Below are positions 55,701 through 64,000 of a stretch of DNA of 64,000 nt, piece by piece. Within the stretch, counting starts at the first letter, position 1. Every line of letters begins with the position of its first letter. Origin of the DNA: Nectonema munidae (lineage: Eukaryota; Nematomorpha; Nectonematoida; Nectonematidae). The stretch covers positions 62,001-126,000 of the forward strand of contig JAUIRK010000753.1 of assembly GCA_030549495.1 (NCBI GenBank). Reading direction: 5' to 3'. The position numbers were made by a program, and so were the translations under genes. The notes below the pieces were generated by a model. That model was not told where the DNA came from. It saw only the letters and a program-made list of their open reading frames with translations, and ran no database searches.

Positions 55701-58700
55701 AATGCCGAGATTGCGCAACTTTTAAACTCGGATACTCAAAATGAAGAGTTTTATGGGTTCGAAAGCGAGGAATAAGTCAGTGAATTGAGTATAATTGTAG
55801 GTATTTCTTACTTAGTGCAATTTTTTTAATAAAGTTTATTTTGTTTGAATTTATTAATGCGCCTTATAATCCAGTGCACCTTATGTATGAAACGAGACAT
55901 CCATCTTGATATTTATTGACTTTACGCCTCATAATCCGGTGTGCCATATAGTCTCAAAAATACAGTAATTAAAACAAAAGCTACTAATTAAAAATTGTGG
56001 GAATTTTTTATTGAAGTTATTTAAGTCAACAAAGTCAAAAAAAAATTTTAGGTCTTTGAAAAGTAAAAAATTATTACGCAATAAAGTTTGCTTTAACAAA
56101 CCCTAAAAGTACAAATTTCTTTTCAAATACAAATTATTGATATGTTGATGAGGAATATATGGCAAAGATGTAGCCAGCTTATTCGATTTATCTAAACATT
56201 ACACAACCTTTGAAATACGTATACAAAATTTACTTTTAAGAAACTTTTTTTCTTCAAATATCGCCCTCCGAATTTTTTTCATTTGCCAAATGGGGCAGTA
56301 ACTTAAAATTTTGTTAAAAAATAGTTATTTTCAACTTAAATTAACATGCAAACGAGAAATTTCGGCCTTTCATATTAAATACACAATAAACAAAACAGGA
56401 GGTTGTGTATTATTAAGCTCTATGGTTGTATTTTGTATGCTGATCTCAAAAATGGTATCCATTTTGTCAATTAGTTCAGACATTTGTGGTATTGCATTTT
56501 AAGTGGACATTCAGGTAAAAGATTAACATTTTTAGCTCAAATAGGATTCGTTCATTAAAAAATTCATGCGACACGTTGGCAAGCCTCACAGAAAATATTT
56601 CGCTCAGTTTTAATGCCCTTATGATGCATTTAAATACACCCATGTGCTCGCGACCATTTAAATATCCGCCATGACGCAAACGAAAGGATTTTTTTCACAA
56701 TTAAATTTCCTTTTCATCATATGGCATGTACTAGCAACGATCCTGATGTGCCTCCAAAGTCTAGTCAGTGTCTCTTGAGAATTCAAGAAAGTGGAACTGT
56801 GTTCGTCTCTCCCTTACACACACACAACAGATCAAAAACGACCCGGGCAGGTTTTGCTATGTGTGCGGTTGTGTAAAAATGACAAGCCGACACTACATCA
56901 TTACTGCCCTAGTGAAAGATTTATATCATGCATACTTTGGAATGAAATTTGGAGACCAAGATAAAATATTATACACCTCAAATGTGCTATAAAACATATT
57001 TTGAAAATATGCGTCGCTGGAGTAACAAGAAGATTCAACGTCTACCATTTGGCATTCCTACGGTATAGAAGGAAGGCAGAGATCATACCACGGACTGTTA
57101 CTTCTGCATGAAAAACCTTCATGGTGAGTTTACGCATTTTTAAATATATCTAAGCTAATATTTATGTTAACTTGATACTAAATCTTTCGCTTTAGAACAG
57201 ACGGACGATTCTAGCACACACTTGCCCACAGCTTCTGCAAAAGAACCCTTACCTTTGAGGCAAGCTGAGTTGGATGAATAAACACAATGCTTGTGCTTGT
57301 GTAAGGAGTCAGCTCAATTACTAGGATCACAATGTCATAGCACCAAGAACAACATTTGCCTGATACCGTAAACGTGACAAGGAATATCGCAAGTTCTTCA
57401 GTTTTCACAAAAAACTTCTTTGAGGTATTGCAACAAAATCAGTGGACTCATTGCAGTCACGGGAATATCATACACTCCATCAGAGTGACGGCTCTTCATT
57501 GACTCATCAAAAAGAAGCTTGGAAGATGTGCTGTTGTTCAATTGAAAGCCAGTAGAGCCTTTTCCGGCAGGGCATTAAGTGCATATGGATGAGAACTACA
57601 ACAACATGTGTGGATACTTGAAGGTAATTTAATTTCAGATTTAACTATTCAGCTAAACATATTGTGAATCTTTTTTTTCCACACCTTGTGTGTTTTGATT
57701 GCTACAAGTTTCCCCTGTTTGTGGGATAGTCGAGTAGACAAACAACACGAGTGGCCTGCAAGAAGTGGACTTATTCCAGGTTCTCACAATGTTCTTGCCC
57801 ATGCTGTGGCGAATTCGCAGAACTTTCTTCTTCCGCCACTAGACATCAAGCTCGGTCTGTTCAAAAACTTTTTAAAGGCTCTTGACAAAAAGGAGAGGAT
57901 TTCAATTTTCTGAAAGAAAATTTCAAAAATGACAGTGAGGCAAAGCTGAATGCAAGAATTGTTGACAGCCCTCAGATCATAAAGTTTTTCAAATATCCGA
58001 AGTTTGGTTGCAGCATGGATCTAAATGGAAAGAAAGTCTGGCATGTCTTTAAGTCTATTGTCTCCAATTTTCTTGGCAACTACAGAAGTCGAAAGGATTG
58101 CCACGCATGTCCATTAAGATGCAACTCCTTGGATCACACTTGAACTACTTTCCAGAAAATTGTGATGCCTTGAGTGATGAACAAGGAGAACGCTTCCATC
58201 AAGATATCCGTGTAATAGAGGAGTGGTCGTACGAGGGTCGCTGGGACATCTACATGCTCACCGACCACTGTTGGTGTCTGAAACTGAACGCTGCAGACAC
58301 CAAGCACTAAAGGAATTCTCTACGACAGCCATTTACGCATGTCTACCGGAAAAGGCATCCATGTAGTTGACATCATGTTTAAGAATTTCGATCCTAATTC
58401 CCAAACCGACCTGATGGGGCAAACTTAATGCCATTTTTGGAATCAGAACCCAAAAGAAACCCCGCATCTCGAGAATTTTTTTCAAATTTAGCCGATATAA
58501 TTTTAAATTAGTATATTTTTTGCAATAAATTCTTTTCCCTTATAAAACTAAGGAATTTTAAATATAAAATAAGGATAGGACGGGCTTTTATGTAGAATGA
58601 ACGAATTCTTCTATTAAATCAAGCATTTCCTTTAATAAGTCCAAAAAATTGACTATAAAGTCAATAAAATCGATTCCTAAGTGAAAGATATGCAAACTAG

Positions 58701-61700
58701 TGAAATTACTTTGGTATGAATCGAACTTTAAATCTTATTGAATGATAGTAAAAATAAAATAAATTGAAAAATTATGAAGACGACATTTTGAAAACTTAAT
58801 TTATCCAAAGGTTCTCGGCACGAATGTCGTTATCAAGGAAACAAAAATTTTAAATAGAAATATTGAAATAAATAAAATGCAAAGAAAAGTTTTTTGTGGA
58901 GGTGTAAGTTGAAAATATATTTTTTTCAAGCTTTTGATGCTTAATTTTTAAAATAACATCTTCACAACAAACTTCTCTTTGAATAATTGCAAACTTGTTT
59001 TTATTGACACCAACAAGAAATGAATCAGAAAGAGTATTTTGATTGCTTTCTTTGCTCTTTTCAAAATCGTGAAAACGACTTTCTCACGACATACCTTTAA
59101 CGGTCAAGAGTTTTTAAGAAGTTGCTTCGTGAACAAAGATATATCATTTTTATGAATGTTTTTTGAATTTGTGTAAAATATAATTATGAAAACTTTCAAT
59201 TTTCCGTTTCTTATTAGCCGTTTTTGCTACCGGATTCGTTTCTTGAAACAGAGTACTCTTTTTTCAGCACGAAAGAAAAAATGGCAAACTTTTTAAGATA
59301 TATATATTTTTTTATATAAGAGTAAAAATTAGTTTGTTAACTTGGCAGTTAGTCAGTCAAGTAATAAGTTAGTTAAACTCAACACACTAATTTTTATTAA
59401 AATGTAAAAATATATTGTGAAAAAAAATAACCAAGAAGTTAGATTTATGTAGCTTTAAACTTCAAATAGGTTTTTAAATTTTATTTATTTTTTAGCTTAC
59501 TCTTATTAATTTATTGATTTATCTATTACAGTGTCATCATTGGTGGTTTCTTTATATTTAACTAAATATAAAATAAGTTTGTAATCATGTTTTCACATGA
59601 ATAAGGCGTTTTTACTTTATACAAAATAGAGGATATGAAGGTTTCAATAATCCCAAATTTCATTTTTTTCCTTCCAATCTCTTTATATAACACATATGTC
59701 AAATCATAATTTTGTATAAATTTCCTATTCGTTGCCCAACGTCGCTAAAATTTGATTTGAAAAGTAAAAAATCCGAGTCCCACTCTTGTATCTACATTTT
59801 TGGGTTAATGGTAGTAGTTAAAGTTTCTTGAAATCAAATTCCTTCACATTTCCGAATCTGTAACTTTATAGTCTATCTATAGGAAGGTGACGTTTATTTT
59901 TCCATTGAAAGAAATACTCACAACAAGAAATGCTTAATTAGAAAAAAGAAAAATATCCGCCATTACTAAAGTTGAAGCAAAACAAGGTGATGATGAGAAA
60001 GAGAAAGAAAGTAGTACTGGTGAGAAGTGTAGGGATTCAGCTTCGGATGCGAGGGAGTCGATGGAGAAAGCGCTTTCGCTCTTGTACATTTTGCGGGAGC
60101 GATCTCGGTAGAAGTTGATGTGGCTGTGAAGATAGGAGCTAGGTTGAGGAACTCCGAATTCAAATCCTTCTTTTTGTGAAGGAGAGTTTGGAGGTGTGCA
60201 CACATTGGTCGAATGAGAACTTGTAGAATCTATTGGAAGTTATTTGTAAAAGGTTTACTTTCATTGACATCGCATTTCCTCAGTGATGAAAGCATAGCAA
60301 TATAAAAGTCAAATCACCTACCTTTCTTCTAACAAACTTCGGGTGTATGCTATAAAATAATCAGAGTCGCATAAATAGTCATTTTTGCATTATTTAGTTT
60401 TATTCAATTCTTTTTTCCATTCTAAAATATCTATTTTTAATTTAAAATTTTATCTTTACAAAAAATAAATTTGATTTGCCAATAATTTGTAAAAGAAAAA
60501 GTTATTTTTAGCTTAAAAACAAGATAATCTAACAAGAATATTCCAAGTTTTTTGAGAATGAAATTCAAAGTCACAAGACACAATTGTAGTTGTTGAAATT
60601 TTGTCAATTGATTGAAAACCAAAAGATCTTGGAAGCAAGTAAAGATAAATAAATCGGCAATAGAAACCAGGTTGTGTTTTCATATGAAAAACTTGTGCTA
60701 ATCTTAAAAAAATATTTTGCCATATCTTTAATTAATTTTATTTTAATTAACTTGTTATTCAATTCACAATTACCATTTTGAATTTTAACCTTATCACCAA
60801 TAATGAAATATATATATATATATATCCGGCTCTACTCGTGATGGACCCACAAAAGGAAAGAGTTATAATTCTAAAATTTATCAGAGCTAAGTAATGAAAA
60901 AAGTTCCTTGATAAAACAATGAAAACTTTAGGTTTGAAAATTTATAAAATCTCTTCTTCAATGTGTTTCATAATCTCTTTTATAAATATGATTTCATACC
61001 TTCTAAGAGAAACTTACTTGAACCAAGGGCACCCATTAAATCATCTTTATCAGGATACTAAACCCAAAAGGCGCATGAAAAACACCATATGTGATGATGA
61101 TAACGCCATATTACATCACATTTGTCAAAAAAGCAAAAAAATGTTCAAACCCACATAAAAAAATTGATACATATGCAAGCTGTAAAAAATCATCTCTCTA
61201 CAGTGAAACCCAATAGGGTTGTAAAGATTTCGCAGACGCAAAGCTACTTCGCGAATATCTCCACAAAATCGATTCCAAAACACACATCATTCGACATCGT
61301 CCACTCTACAATCAACACATATCATCTTTCAATTGTCCACACAACACTAGAACCCATTCATTTATGGGCCAACCCATGTTGAGTGGTAAACTAGCAAAGT
61401 GGCGAAACAATTTGCTGTAGTCTTGGATCTAAAATCCACAAAGCCATATGTAGAAGCGTACACATGAAGCTAGAAGGAGTTAAAGATGGTTTTTATCTTG
61501 GTTAGCATAATTTTACATCTTTACAATAATTTTACAGAACAACTAAGACATTCAATGTTAGCATTTTTGAGCAATGTTCACATAAATCTCTTTCGTTTTA
61601 CACCGCATAGACCTGATCCATTTGAAGGGTGTATTTAATTAGAGTTAAAAATATTTCAAAAGCAAGAAACTAGTTTTGCGGAGAAAGGGAGCGACTGTGG

Positions 61701-63079
61701 CTTTAGAAGGCGAATTTTTGAAGGAACTTTTATTGACAAAGTCTTCAGAATGATGAACATCATTAGAGGTAGAGTCGTTTGAGAAAAGTGTTCCTGCGTA
61801 ATCAAAAATTTTGAAGATCCAAAAAATGTTATAATTGAAAAATTTACCGCTTCCACTCGCTACACGCGCAGAAATACAATTGCTGCGAGTATTGGCTTGA
61901 GATACACGAGAATTAATGGAGTTGTTTGGTGTTAAGGAAGGCGCATATGTTGCAATTGACTTGAGTGGTTTAACAGCTGCAACTTCAGGCTTTTTACTCT
62001 TTTTCTCAGATGAAGTACGCCCAAAACTATTTCCATAACTTTGATTTACTTAATTAAAAAATTGGTCCAGGTTAAATACAGCATCATAAAAACTCGCGTC
62101 TAATCTGCACTTTTTTGCCCGAATTAATTAGACTAAAAACGAAGGTGCGGGTTATCTACGTAAACAGAATTTAGCCGAAAAAAACTTGAAATAGGAAAGT
62201 GTGTGAACAAAAATAAGCAAAACTATAATATAGATTAATTGAAAACGATTTCTATTTATCTTATATAAATATTATATCAAACTTATATTATTTTTATATA
62301 ATATTCTTCTTCAATTATATTTAGTTCAATGTTTCTAAAATTATGTACGTTACTGGATGGATGGTTAAATATGGACGAATGAAATCATTTAACGGAAAAT
62401 AACTACACACGTAGTTTCTCATTGAAATTATATGAGTAAATTCAAATTCAAAGTCTAATTCTTAAGTGACGGAAAATTAATAGTCAGTATAACAATTTTG
62501 GTTTTAAAAGATTAGAATCGAAATTTTGGCACATATGGCACAACTATGTCGATAAAATGGACTTTTTGTAACCTGATAAAAGCACCGACAGAATCAAGAA
62601 AATAAATTCACATCATTAGAAGAACAAACGAAATGCTAGTGTACAAAAAGAAATGCAAAATCATTATTGCTTCGCCAGAGTAAAAGTGAATCGGATGTCA
62701 CGATGAAAGAGAAGGAAAAGTTACTTTGATCACTCAATTTTATTTAAATTATTTAAGAAAATACAGCAAATTGCTTTTCTGCTGAAAGGTACAGAACACG
62801 CATGAAAGAATCTTCTAAAAAATACTTTTCAAAAGTTCTACAATTTTCAAAATTTGCCATTATTTGCAATCTATAGAGGGTGTTAAATATATTGTGCATT
62901 TTTATGTATTAAGAAATTACAGGATGACGAAGAGAATTTGAAATTTTCATCAGAGGGCAAGTCTGAGAATTTTGGTGGACTGTGAGAAATATTCACATTG
63001 CGGGGATTGAAAACGAGATCTTTGGATTTGGAATCTTGCGCAAAAGCGAGAGATAAAATGTCTGAGTTGACAACTTGTT
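43734..63079 (-). CDS. KATNB1: katanin p80 subunit B1, C-terminal 8 exons (partial)
   Basis: This is the regulatory subunit of the microtubule-severing ATPase katanin, which targets p60 to centrosomes and microtubules. Exons in reading order: 63079-62921, 62048-61848, 61793-61671, 60229-60018, 53084-52887, 46437-46283, 45006-44890, 43869-43734. All are AG/GT and in phase, about 433 residues. The first four encode a Ser/Lys-rich linker, recognised mainly by phase and composition. The last four are the con80 domain: 'IMKEHLQMCATFNQRMKSL', 'LVDTLDLLNLRTKLWSLDIC', 'NNFGEVI' with 'GVDIAREER', and 'CKKCFSSLSTI'. These match the p60-binding C-terminus, with Asp-Ile-x-Arg-Glu-Glu-Arg conserved. The N-terminal WD40 propeller exons are not in view and should lie past 64000. 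Introns of about 6.9 and 6.4 kb hold other elements. Confidence 0.85.
44545..44772 (-). pseudogene. hAT dimerisation-domain fragment in KATNB1 intron
   Basis: A frame of 75 codons reads 'FPNVFVVLRIYLTVPVTAAS' then 'GERSFSKLKLVKRYLRSTIC' and 'RQNNLAMISIENEI'. This is the C-terminal dimerisation region of hAT transposases of the ZMYM/TTF-zinc-finger kind (the V..ASGERSFS.LK..K..LR motif). No other part of the transposase is nearby. It is a solitary relic in the same strand orientation as KATNB1, within the intron between the last two exons. Confidence 0.8.
45100..45250. repeat. dispersed repeat shared by two KATNB1 introns, copy 1
   Basis: 'TTTTTGTGTCAGGTGTGTAT' followed by 'AATACAAATAAATAGGAAGG' and 'TTTTTGTCAAGGATGTC' recurs at 53170-53265 with small changes and the same orientation. 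The family is unknown. The 66-codon frame on the minus strand is not supported as a gene. Confidence 0.55.
47574..48680 (+). CDS. intronless pseudokinase nested in a KATNB1 intron
   Basis: A single open frame of 368 codons, ATG to TGA, in ordinary codon use and with no splice sites needed. Residues 1-90 are Ser/Lys-rich and unrecognised. From about 95 the protein follows a protein kinase fold. The Gly loop is 'YLAKGIIGKVYQC' (first Gly replaced by Ala101), and the VAIK-like Lys is K123 in 'NTLKVI'. The hinge is 'LYIVQEFLPGDTL' (166-178). The catalytic loop is 'NNYLHNSNIMFDEEGNLKI', where HRD has become NNY (Tyr215 instead of Asp). Asn220 is kept, and 'DFI' replaces DFG (Asp233 kept). 'GKSDWMYFRRNLRMLEK' fits the helix F region. 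Catalysis is therefore unlikely, though nucleotide binding is possible. It resembles AGC/CAMK-type kinases but I cannot assign a family. It lies antisense to KATNB1. A retrocopy origin is plausible. Confidence 0.75.
   Translation: MEQVLMFSTNFIFSNISWLAGKFSSNIISSQSQNALNSSIKKDSVKSENAKRLKEGSQKDTVCTVSESIKYEDSRYLYVKKALKPKTSSVYEEYVIQKYLAKGIIGKVYQCLNINTLKKNTLKVIPYNQESEVLVEGVIQGVNYLKMLNSKFTVEINDVYLDKEFLYIVQEFLPGDTLGIKCLKKGVSVEEAKSYSAQLLLAIAYLRSNYITNNYLHNSNIMFDEEGNLKIIDFIFSRKEMAQEMGYRGKSDWMYFRRNLRMLEKACNFEACGKNASHERRAFDNFIEMGASYLERRNFAIEDLLKKDPWVEGHITNSGKDFLKPQFIEKGTSCCEKFLDSPMKSSREEKRSIYSNSSNQGKYKVNFS
48705..48850. repeat. short tandem repeat in the pseudokinase 3' flank
   Basis: 'AAAAAAGTTAAATTTTGAAT' and 'AATAAAAAAGGTAACAATGG' blocks alternate: GTTAAATTTTGAAT appears twice and GGTAACAATGG twice within 140 bp. 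Several AATAAA motifs occur here and could serve as polyadenylation signals for the upstream pseudokinase. Confidence 0.65.
48851..51420. other. KATNB1 intron sequence, no gene seen
   Basis: AT-rich, with TTAGT-type simple-repeat islands (around 49675-49710). No supported coding region. Confidence 0.4.
51423..51640. mobile_element. 218-bp MITE with 13-bp perfect TIRs in KATNB1 intron
   Basis: It begins 'GGTAAATTCACCG' and ends with the exact inverse 'CGGTGAATTTACC'. The motif CACCGA and its complement recur inside, near both ends ('CAATTCACCGATTT', 'GTCGGTGATTGAC'). This gives repeated subterminal sites of the kind transposases bind. No target duplication is clear and the superfamily is unknown. 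Confidence 0.6.
52587..52865. mobile_element. 263-bp hAT-type MITE beside a KATNB1 splice donor
   Basis: The element at 52595-52857 has perfect 18-bp termini: 'CAGGGTTGGATCAAATAC' and its reverse complement. It is flanked by CTTGATAA and ATTGATAA, an 8-bp target duplication with one difference. These are hAT features. It ends only about 23 bp into the intron downstream of the KATNB1 donor at 52886. Confidence 0.8.
53160..53265. repeat. dispersed repeat shared by two KATNB1 introns, copy 2
   Basis: This is the counterpart of 45100-45250: 'TTTTTGTGTCAGACGAGTAT', 'AATACAAATTAATATGAAAG', 'TTTGTGTCAAGAATGTC'. It lies about 75 bp upstream of the con80 exon acceptor. Confidence 0.55.
54123..55076 (-). 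mobile_element. 954-bp hAT element inserted in the pogo transposon
   Basis: Exactly 8 bp, CCTATGAA, flank it at 54115-54122 and 55077-55084. The pogo reading 'FDIPMN' stops at the left copy and resumes at the right copy. The left end begins 'CAAGGTAAAATTTACATTT' and the reverse complement of the right end begins 'CAGCGTATAATTTAACCGG', a weak TIR. The interior carries one 201-codon minus-strand frame and short flanks rich in 'GCATCGCA'-type repeats. Autonomous hAT elements run 2.5-5 kb, so this is an internally deleted, nonautonomous derivative, younger than its pogo host. Confidence 0.85.
54194..54799 (-). CDS. N-terminal remnant of a ZNF862-like hAT transposase, frame intact
   Basis: A frame of 201 codons. 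'VQKWAKELDPKKEWLKYSET' and 'NFSPSFIVGIKNTALKK' match the TTF-zinc-finger end of ZNF862/C17orf113-like hAT proteins. It continues 'IYKSTPIGRCVFSASIEEKQ', 'LAKEELRFIKYPKIAELEVR' and 'HGVQLGQTYLN', ending just after 'YFSVMLGSATDENIEKEV', where the RNase H-like core would begin (Asp in 'D.(S/A)TD'). The zinc-finger cysteines look eroded ('DLCQKHETM'), and part of the segment after 'TALKK' is missing compared with relatives. It has no catalytic triad. It is most likely a transposon relic whose frame survived because the insertion is young. Confidence 0.7.
   Translation of the reverse strand: MTSGVKLHTVQKWAKELDPKKEWLKYSETKGMVHTISSDLCQKHETMLNALRNFSPSFIVGIKNTALKKIINIYKSTPIGRCVFSASIEEKQKDGKLIDISYVLAKEELRFIKYPKIAELEVRHGVQLGQTYLNQPKCPEFTQCIGETMQDEFVQSLVKTEYFSVMLGSATDENIEKEVIFVLFIDEQGCVQTRFLRLKKF
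55966..56700. other. KATNB1 intron sequence, no gene seen
   Basis: AT-rich, with no supported gene. It lies between the pogo element and the broken repetitive gene copy. Confidence 0.4.
56720..58320 (+). pseudogene. broken copy of a repetitive arthropod/cnidarian gene family of unknown function
   Basis: Readable segments in order are 'DPGRFCYVCGCVKMTSRHYI' and 'AYFGMKFGDQDK' (about 56840-56970), 'TDCYFCMKNLHG' (about 57100), 'YNNMCGYLK' (about 57600) and 'HEWPARSGLIPGSHNVLAHA' (57740). They continue with 'FLLPPLDIKLGLFKNFLKAL' (57825) and 'KMQLLGSHLNYFPENCDALS' through 'DEQGERFHQDIRV' (58110-58220), ending 'GRWDIYMLTDHCWCLK'. From memory this order matches a multicopy family seen in hydra, aphids and other invertebrates. 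Its function is unknown and it is probably mobile. Apparent GT/AG introns remain (for example after 'NLHG'), so this is not a processed copy. It has several breaks. Confidence 0.6.
58420..60017. other. KATNB1 intron sequence, no gene seen
   Basis: AT-rich. A TTAGT-rich island occurs near 59335-59395. No coding support. Confidence 0.4.
60230..61670. other. KATNB1 intron, no gene seen
   Basis: It includes a (TA)n microsatellite at about 60806-60825. An 86-codon plus-strand frame at 61122-61382, rich in His, Thr and Ser, resembles no family I know and overlaps no exon. Confidence 0.4.
62088..62165 (+). repeat. pogo-like element end, copy 2, in KATNB1 intron
   Basis: 'AACTCGCGTCTAATCTGCAC' then 'TTTTTTGCCCGAATTAATTA' then 'GGTGCGGGTTATCTACG' parallels 19022-19110 over about 75 bp. 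It lies about 40 bp upstream of the KATNB1 exon acceptor at 62049. No matching opposite end was found. Confidence 0.5.
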
Positions 63080-64000
63080 CTTAAAAAATGGAGACAATGT
63101 AAAGAAGGGAATAACAAAAAGAATACTTCTATTTTTGTTGGCTTCCAGTAAATTTAAAAGAACAGCTGATCAATTTTCAAAACGAAGACGCGCAAAATTT
63201 TATGAAAAGAGGAACTAATTAGGTGGGAAAAAAAATTAATTTCATTTAAAATATTTCAAAAATTAAAACATTGTCTTTTTTACATTTAATTACATTTATT
63301 TGTAAATTTTACAATTATTTTTTTTGAAACTTTAGAGTTGCCATTTTGAGGCCTTTTAAAAAGGATATGGTAGTATTAAATTTGGTTGGACTTTGGAATG
63401 CCATTTTTATCGAAGGAATTTTTTAACTTTAAGAAATCTCATCCTTTAAAAATGTTTGTTGAAAGTGTTTTTTAAATTGAATAATAGTAAATTAATTATG
63501 GTTAAATTTTGACTTCTTTAGACAAAACTTTAAAATTTTTTATATTTTTGGAAATTTTTTAAAATATAAATTTTTGAGTATCAGTATTATGTTAGTTATT
63601 TGTACAATACAATTTATGTAAAATAGTGTTTAATTATTAAAATTTTTAGAGTTGAGATATATTCCTTTTTTGAGAAGAAATTTTCATCAAACTTTAAAGT
63701 TTTGTTTTTCTAGAAAAATAAATTTTATGATTTTTGATGTTTTTCAAAACCAAATGGTGCTTAGAAGTAAAGTGTATTTTAATGCTTTTAAGTTTATGAA
63801 AAAAATCAATACAACTTCAAGAAGACGTAGATGAACTTTTATTATTTCCAATGATATGTTTAGTACAACAAAATTTCAAGATTGCAAACTAAACTTTGTA
63901 GAGAATTTTGGGTTGTCTTTTTGATGCCTTGTGAAACATGAAAAAGCAGTTTAAAATTCGTTTTTTATATAGTTTGAGAACTCAGGTATCATGTAGTTGT
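63080..64000. other. KATNB1 intron, no exon recognised
   Basis: AT-rich. None of the frames shows WD40 repeats, so the next upstream exon should lie outside the window. Confidence 0.4.

Larger units (their letters stand above)
53400..55965 (+). mobile_element. pogo-like DNA transposon, split by a later hAT insertion
   Basis: Plus-strand transposase parts lie on both sides of a hAT element at 54123-55076. Left part: the HTH start 'MIPAKRHAYEASFKLRAIDY' (53591), then 'KAKAIAREMKINNFQGCPSW' and 'FDIPMN' (about 54110). Right part: 'GTSSVSIRTTGNEKSCFTVV', 'GGLTKELQPLDVSINRSFKA' and an acidic tail. The right end carries 'CGCCTTATAATCCAGTGCAC' and 'CATAATCCGGTGTGCC', closing 'TACAG' near 55965. On the left 'GGCTATAAGGCGCGC' (53431) is the counterpart. 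The transposase has several frame breaks besides the insertion, so it is dead. The left boundary is approximate. Confidence 0.8.

Noticed and set aside
59966-60205. 79-codon minus-strand frame overlapping the KATNB1 linker exon
   Set aside because: Its phase does not join with the flanking exons, while the overlapping frame ('SESAFSIDSLASEAESLH') does on both sides.
1-64000. CRISPR arrays, operons, retroviral or LTR elements
   Set aside because: No evenly spaced identical repeats, no bacterial-style gene packing, and no paired LTRs or gag/pol motifs. All RT motifs found belong to LINEs.

Overview
The window looks like nuclear DNA of an AT-rich arthropod genome. Genes are split by many introns, from about 80 bp to about 9 kb long. 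The space between exons is filled with decayed DNA transposons (hAT, pogo/Tigger), LINEs, short inverted-repeat elements and homopolymer tracts. A parasitic copepod (sea-louse type) would fit, but that is inference from composition and repeat style only.

Three host genes can be assembled exon by exon with consistent reading phase. (1) HADH, mitochondrial 3-hydroxyacyl-CoA dehydrogenase, plus strand 14763-23376: 8 exons, 320 residues, apparently complete. (2) DNAJC9-like J-domain histone co-chaperone, minus strand 31980-27456: 5 exons, 264 residues, apparently complete. (3) KATNB1, katanin p80 regulatory subunit, minus strand 63079-43734: the last 8 exons (linker plus C-terminal con80 domain). 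The WD40 exons should lie beyond the right edge. A fourth coding gene is intronless: a 368-residue pseudokinase at 47574-48680 (+), nested inside a 6.4-kb KATNB1 intron on the opposite strand. One real tRNA gene is present, tRNA-Leu(CAA) with a 12-nt intron, at 33515-33420 (-).

Layout: 1-4.8 kb is gene-free AT-rich DNA with a degenerate tandem array at 1.06-2.2 kb. 4.8-10.8 kb holds two minus-strand LINEs, one with RNase H and one CR1/L2/Jockey-like. 11.4-13.1 kb is a hAT remnant interrupted by a homopolymer block that looks like an assembly error, followed by a palindrome and another LINE remnant. 14.7-23.4 kb is HADH, whose introns hold SINE-like copies, a LINE 3' fragment, a MITE and a nearly perfect 85-bp-arm hairpin. 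24.8-26.3 kb is a hAT fossil. 27.4-32.0 kb is DNAJC9. 33.4-37.4 kb holds the tRNA, a Tigger-like element with TA duplications, a BED-finger hAT fossil and a hAT MITE with an 8-bp duplication. 38.6-43 kb is repeats and gene-poor DNA. 43.7-63.1 kb is KATNB1. Its introns hold the pseudokinase, several MITEs, a pogo element split by a later hAT insertion with a perfect 8-bp duplication, and a broken copy of a repetitive gene family of unknown function.

The three host genes have unrelated jobs: fatty-acid oxidation, histone chaperoning and microtubule severing. I see no operon-like or functional linkage between them.
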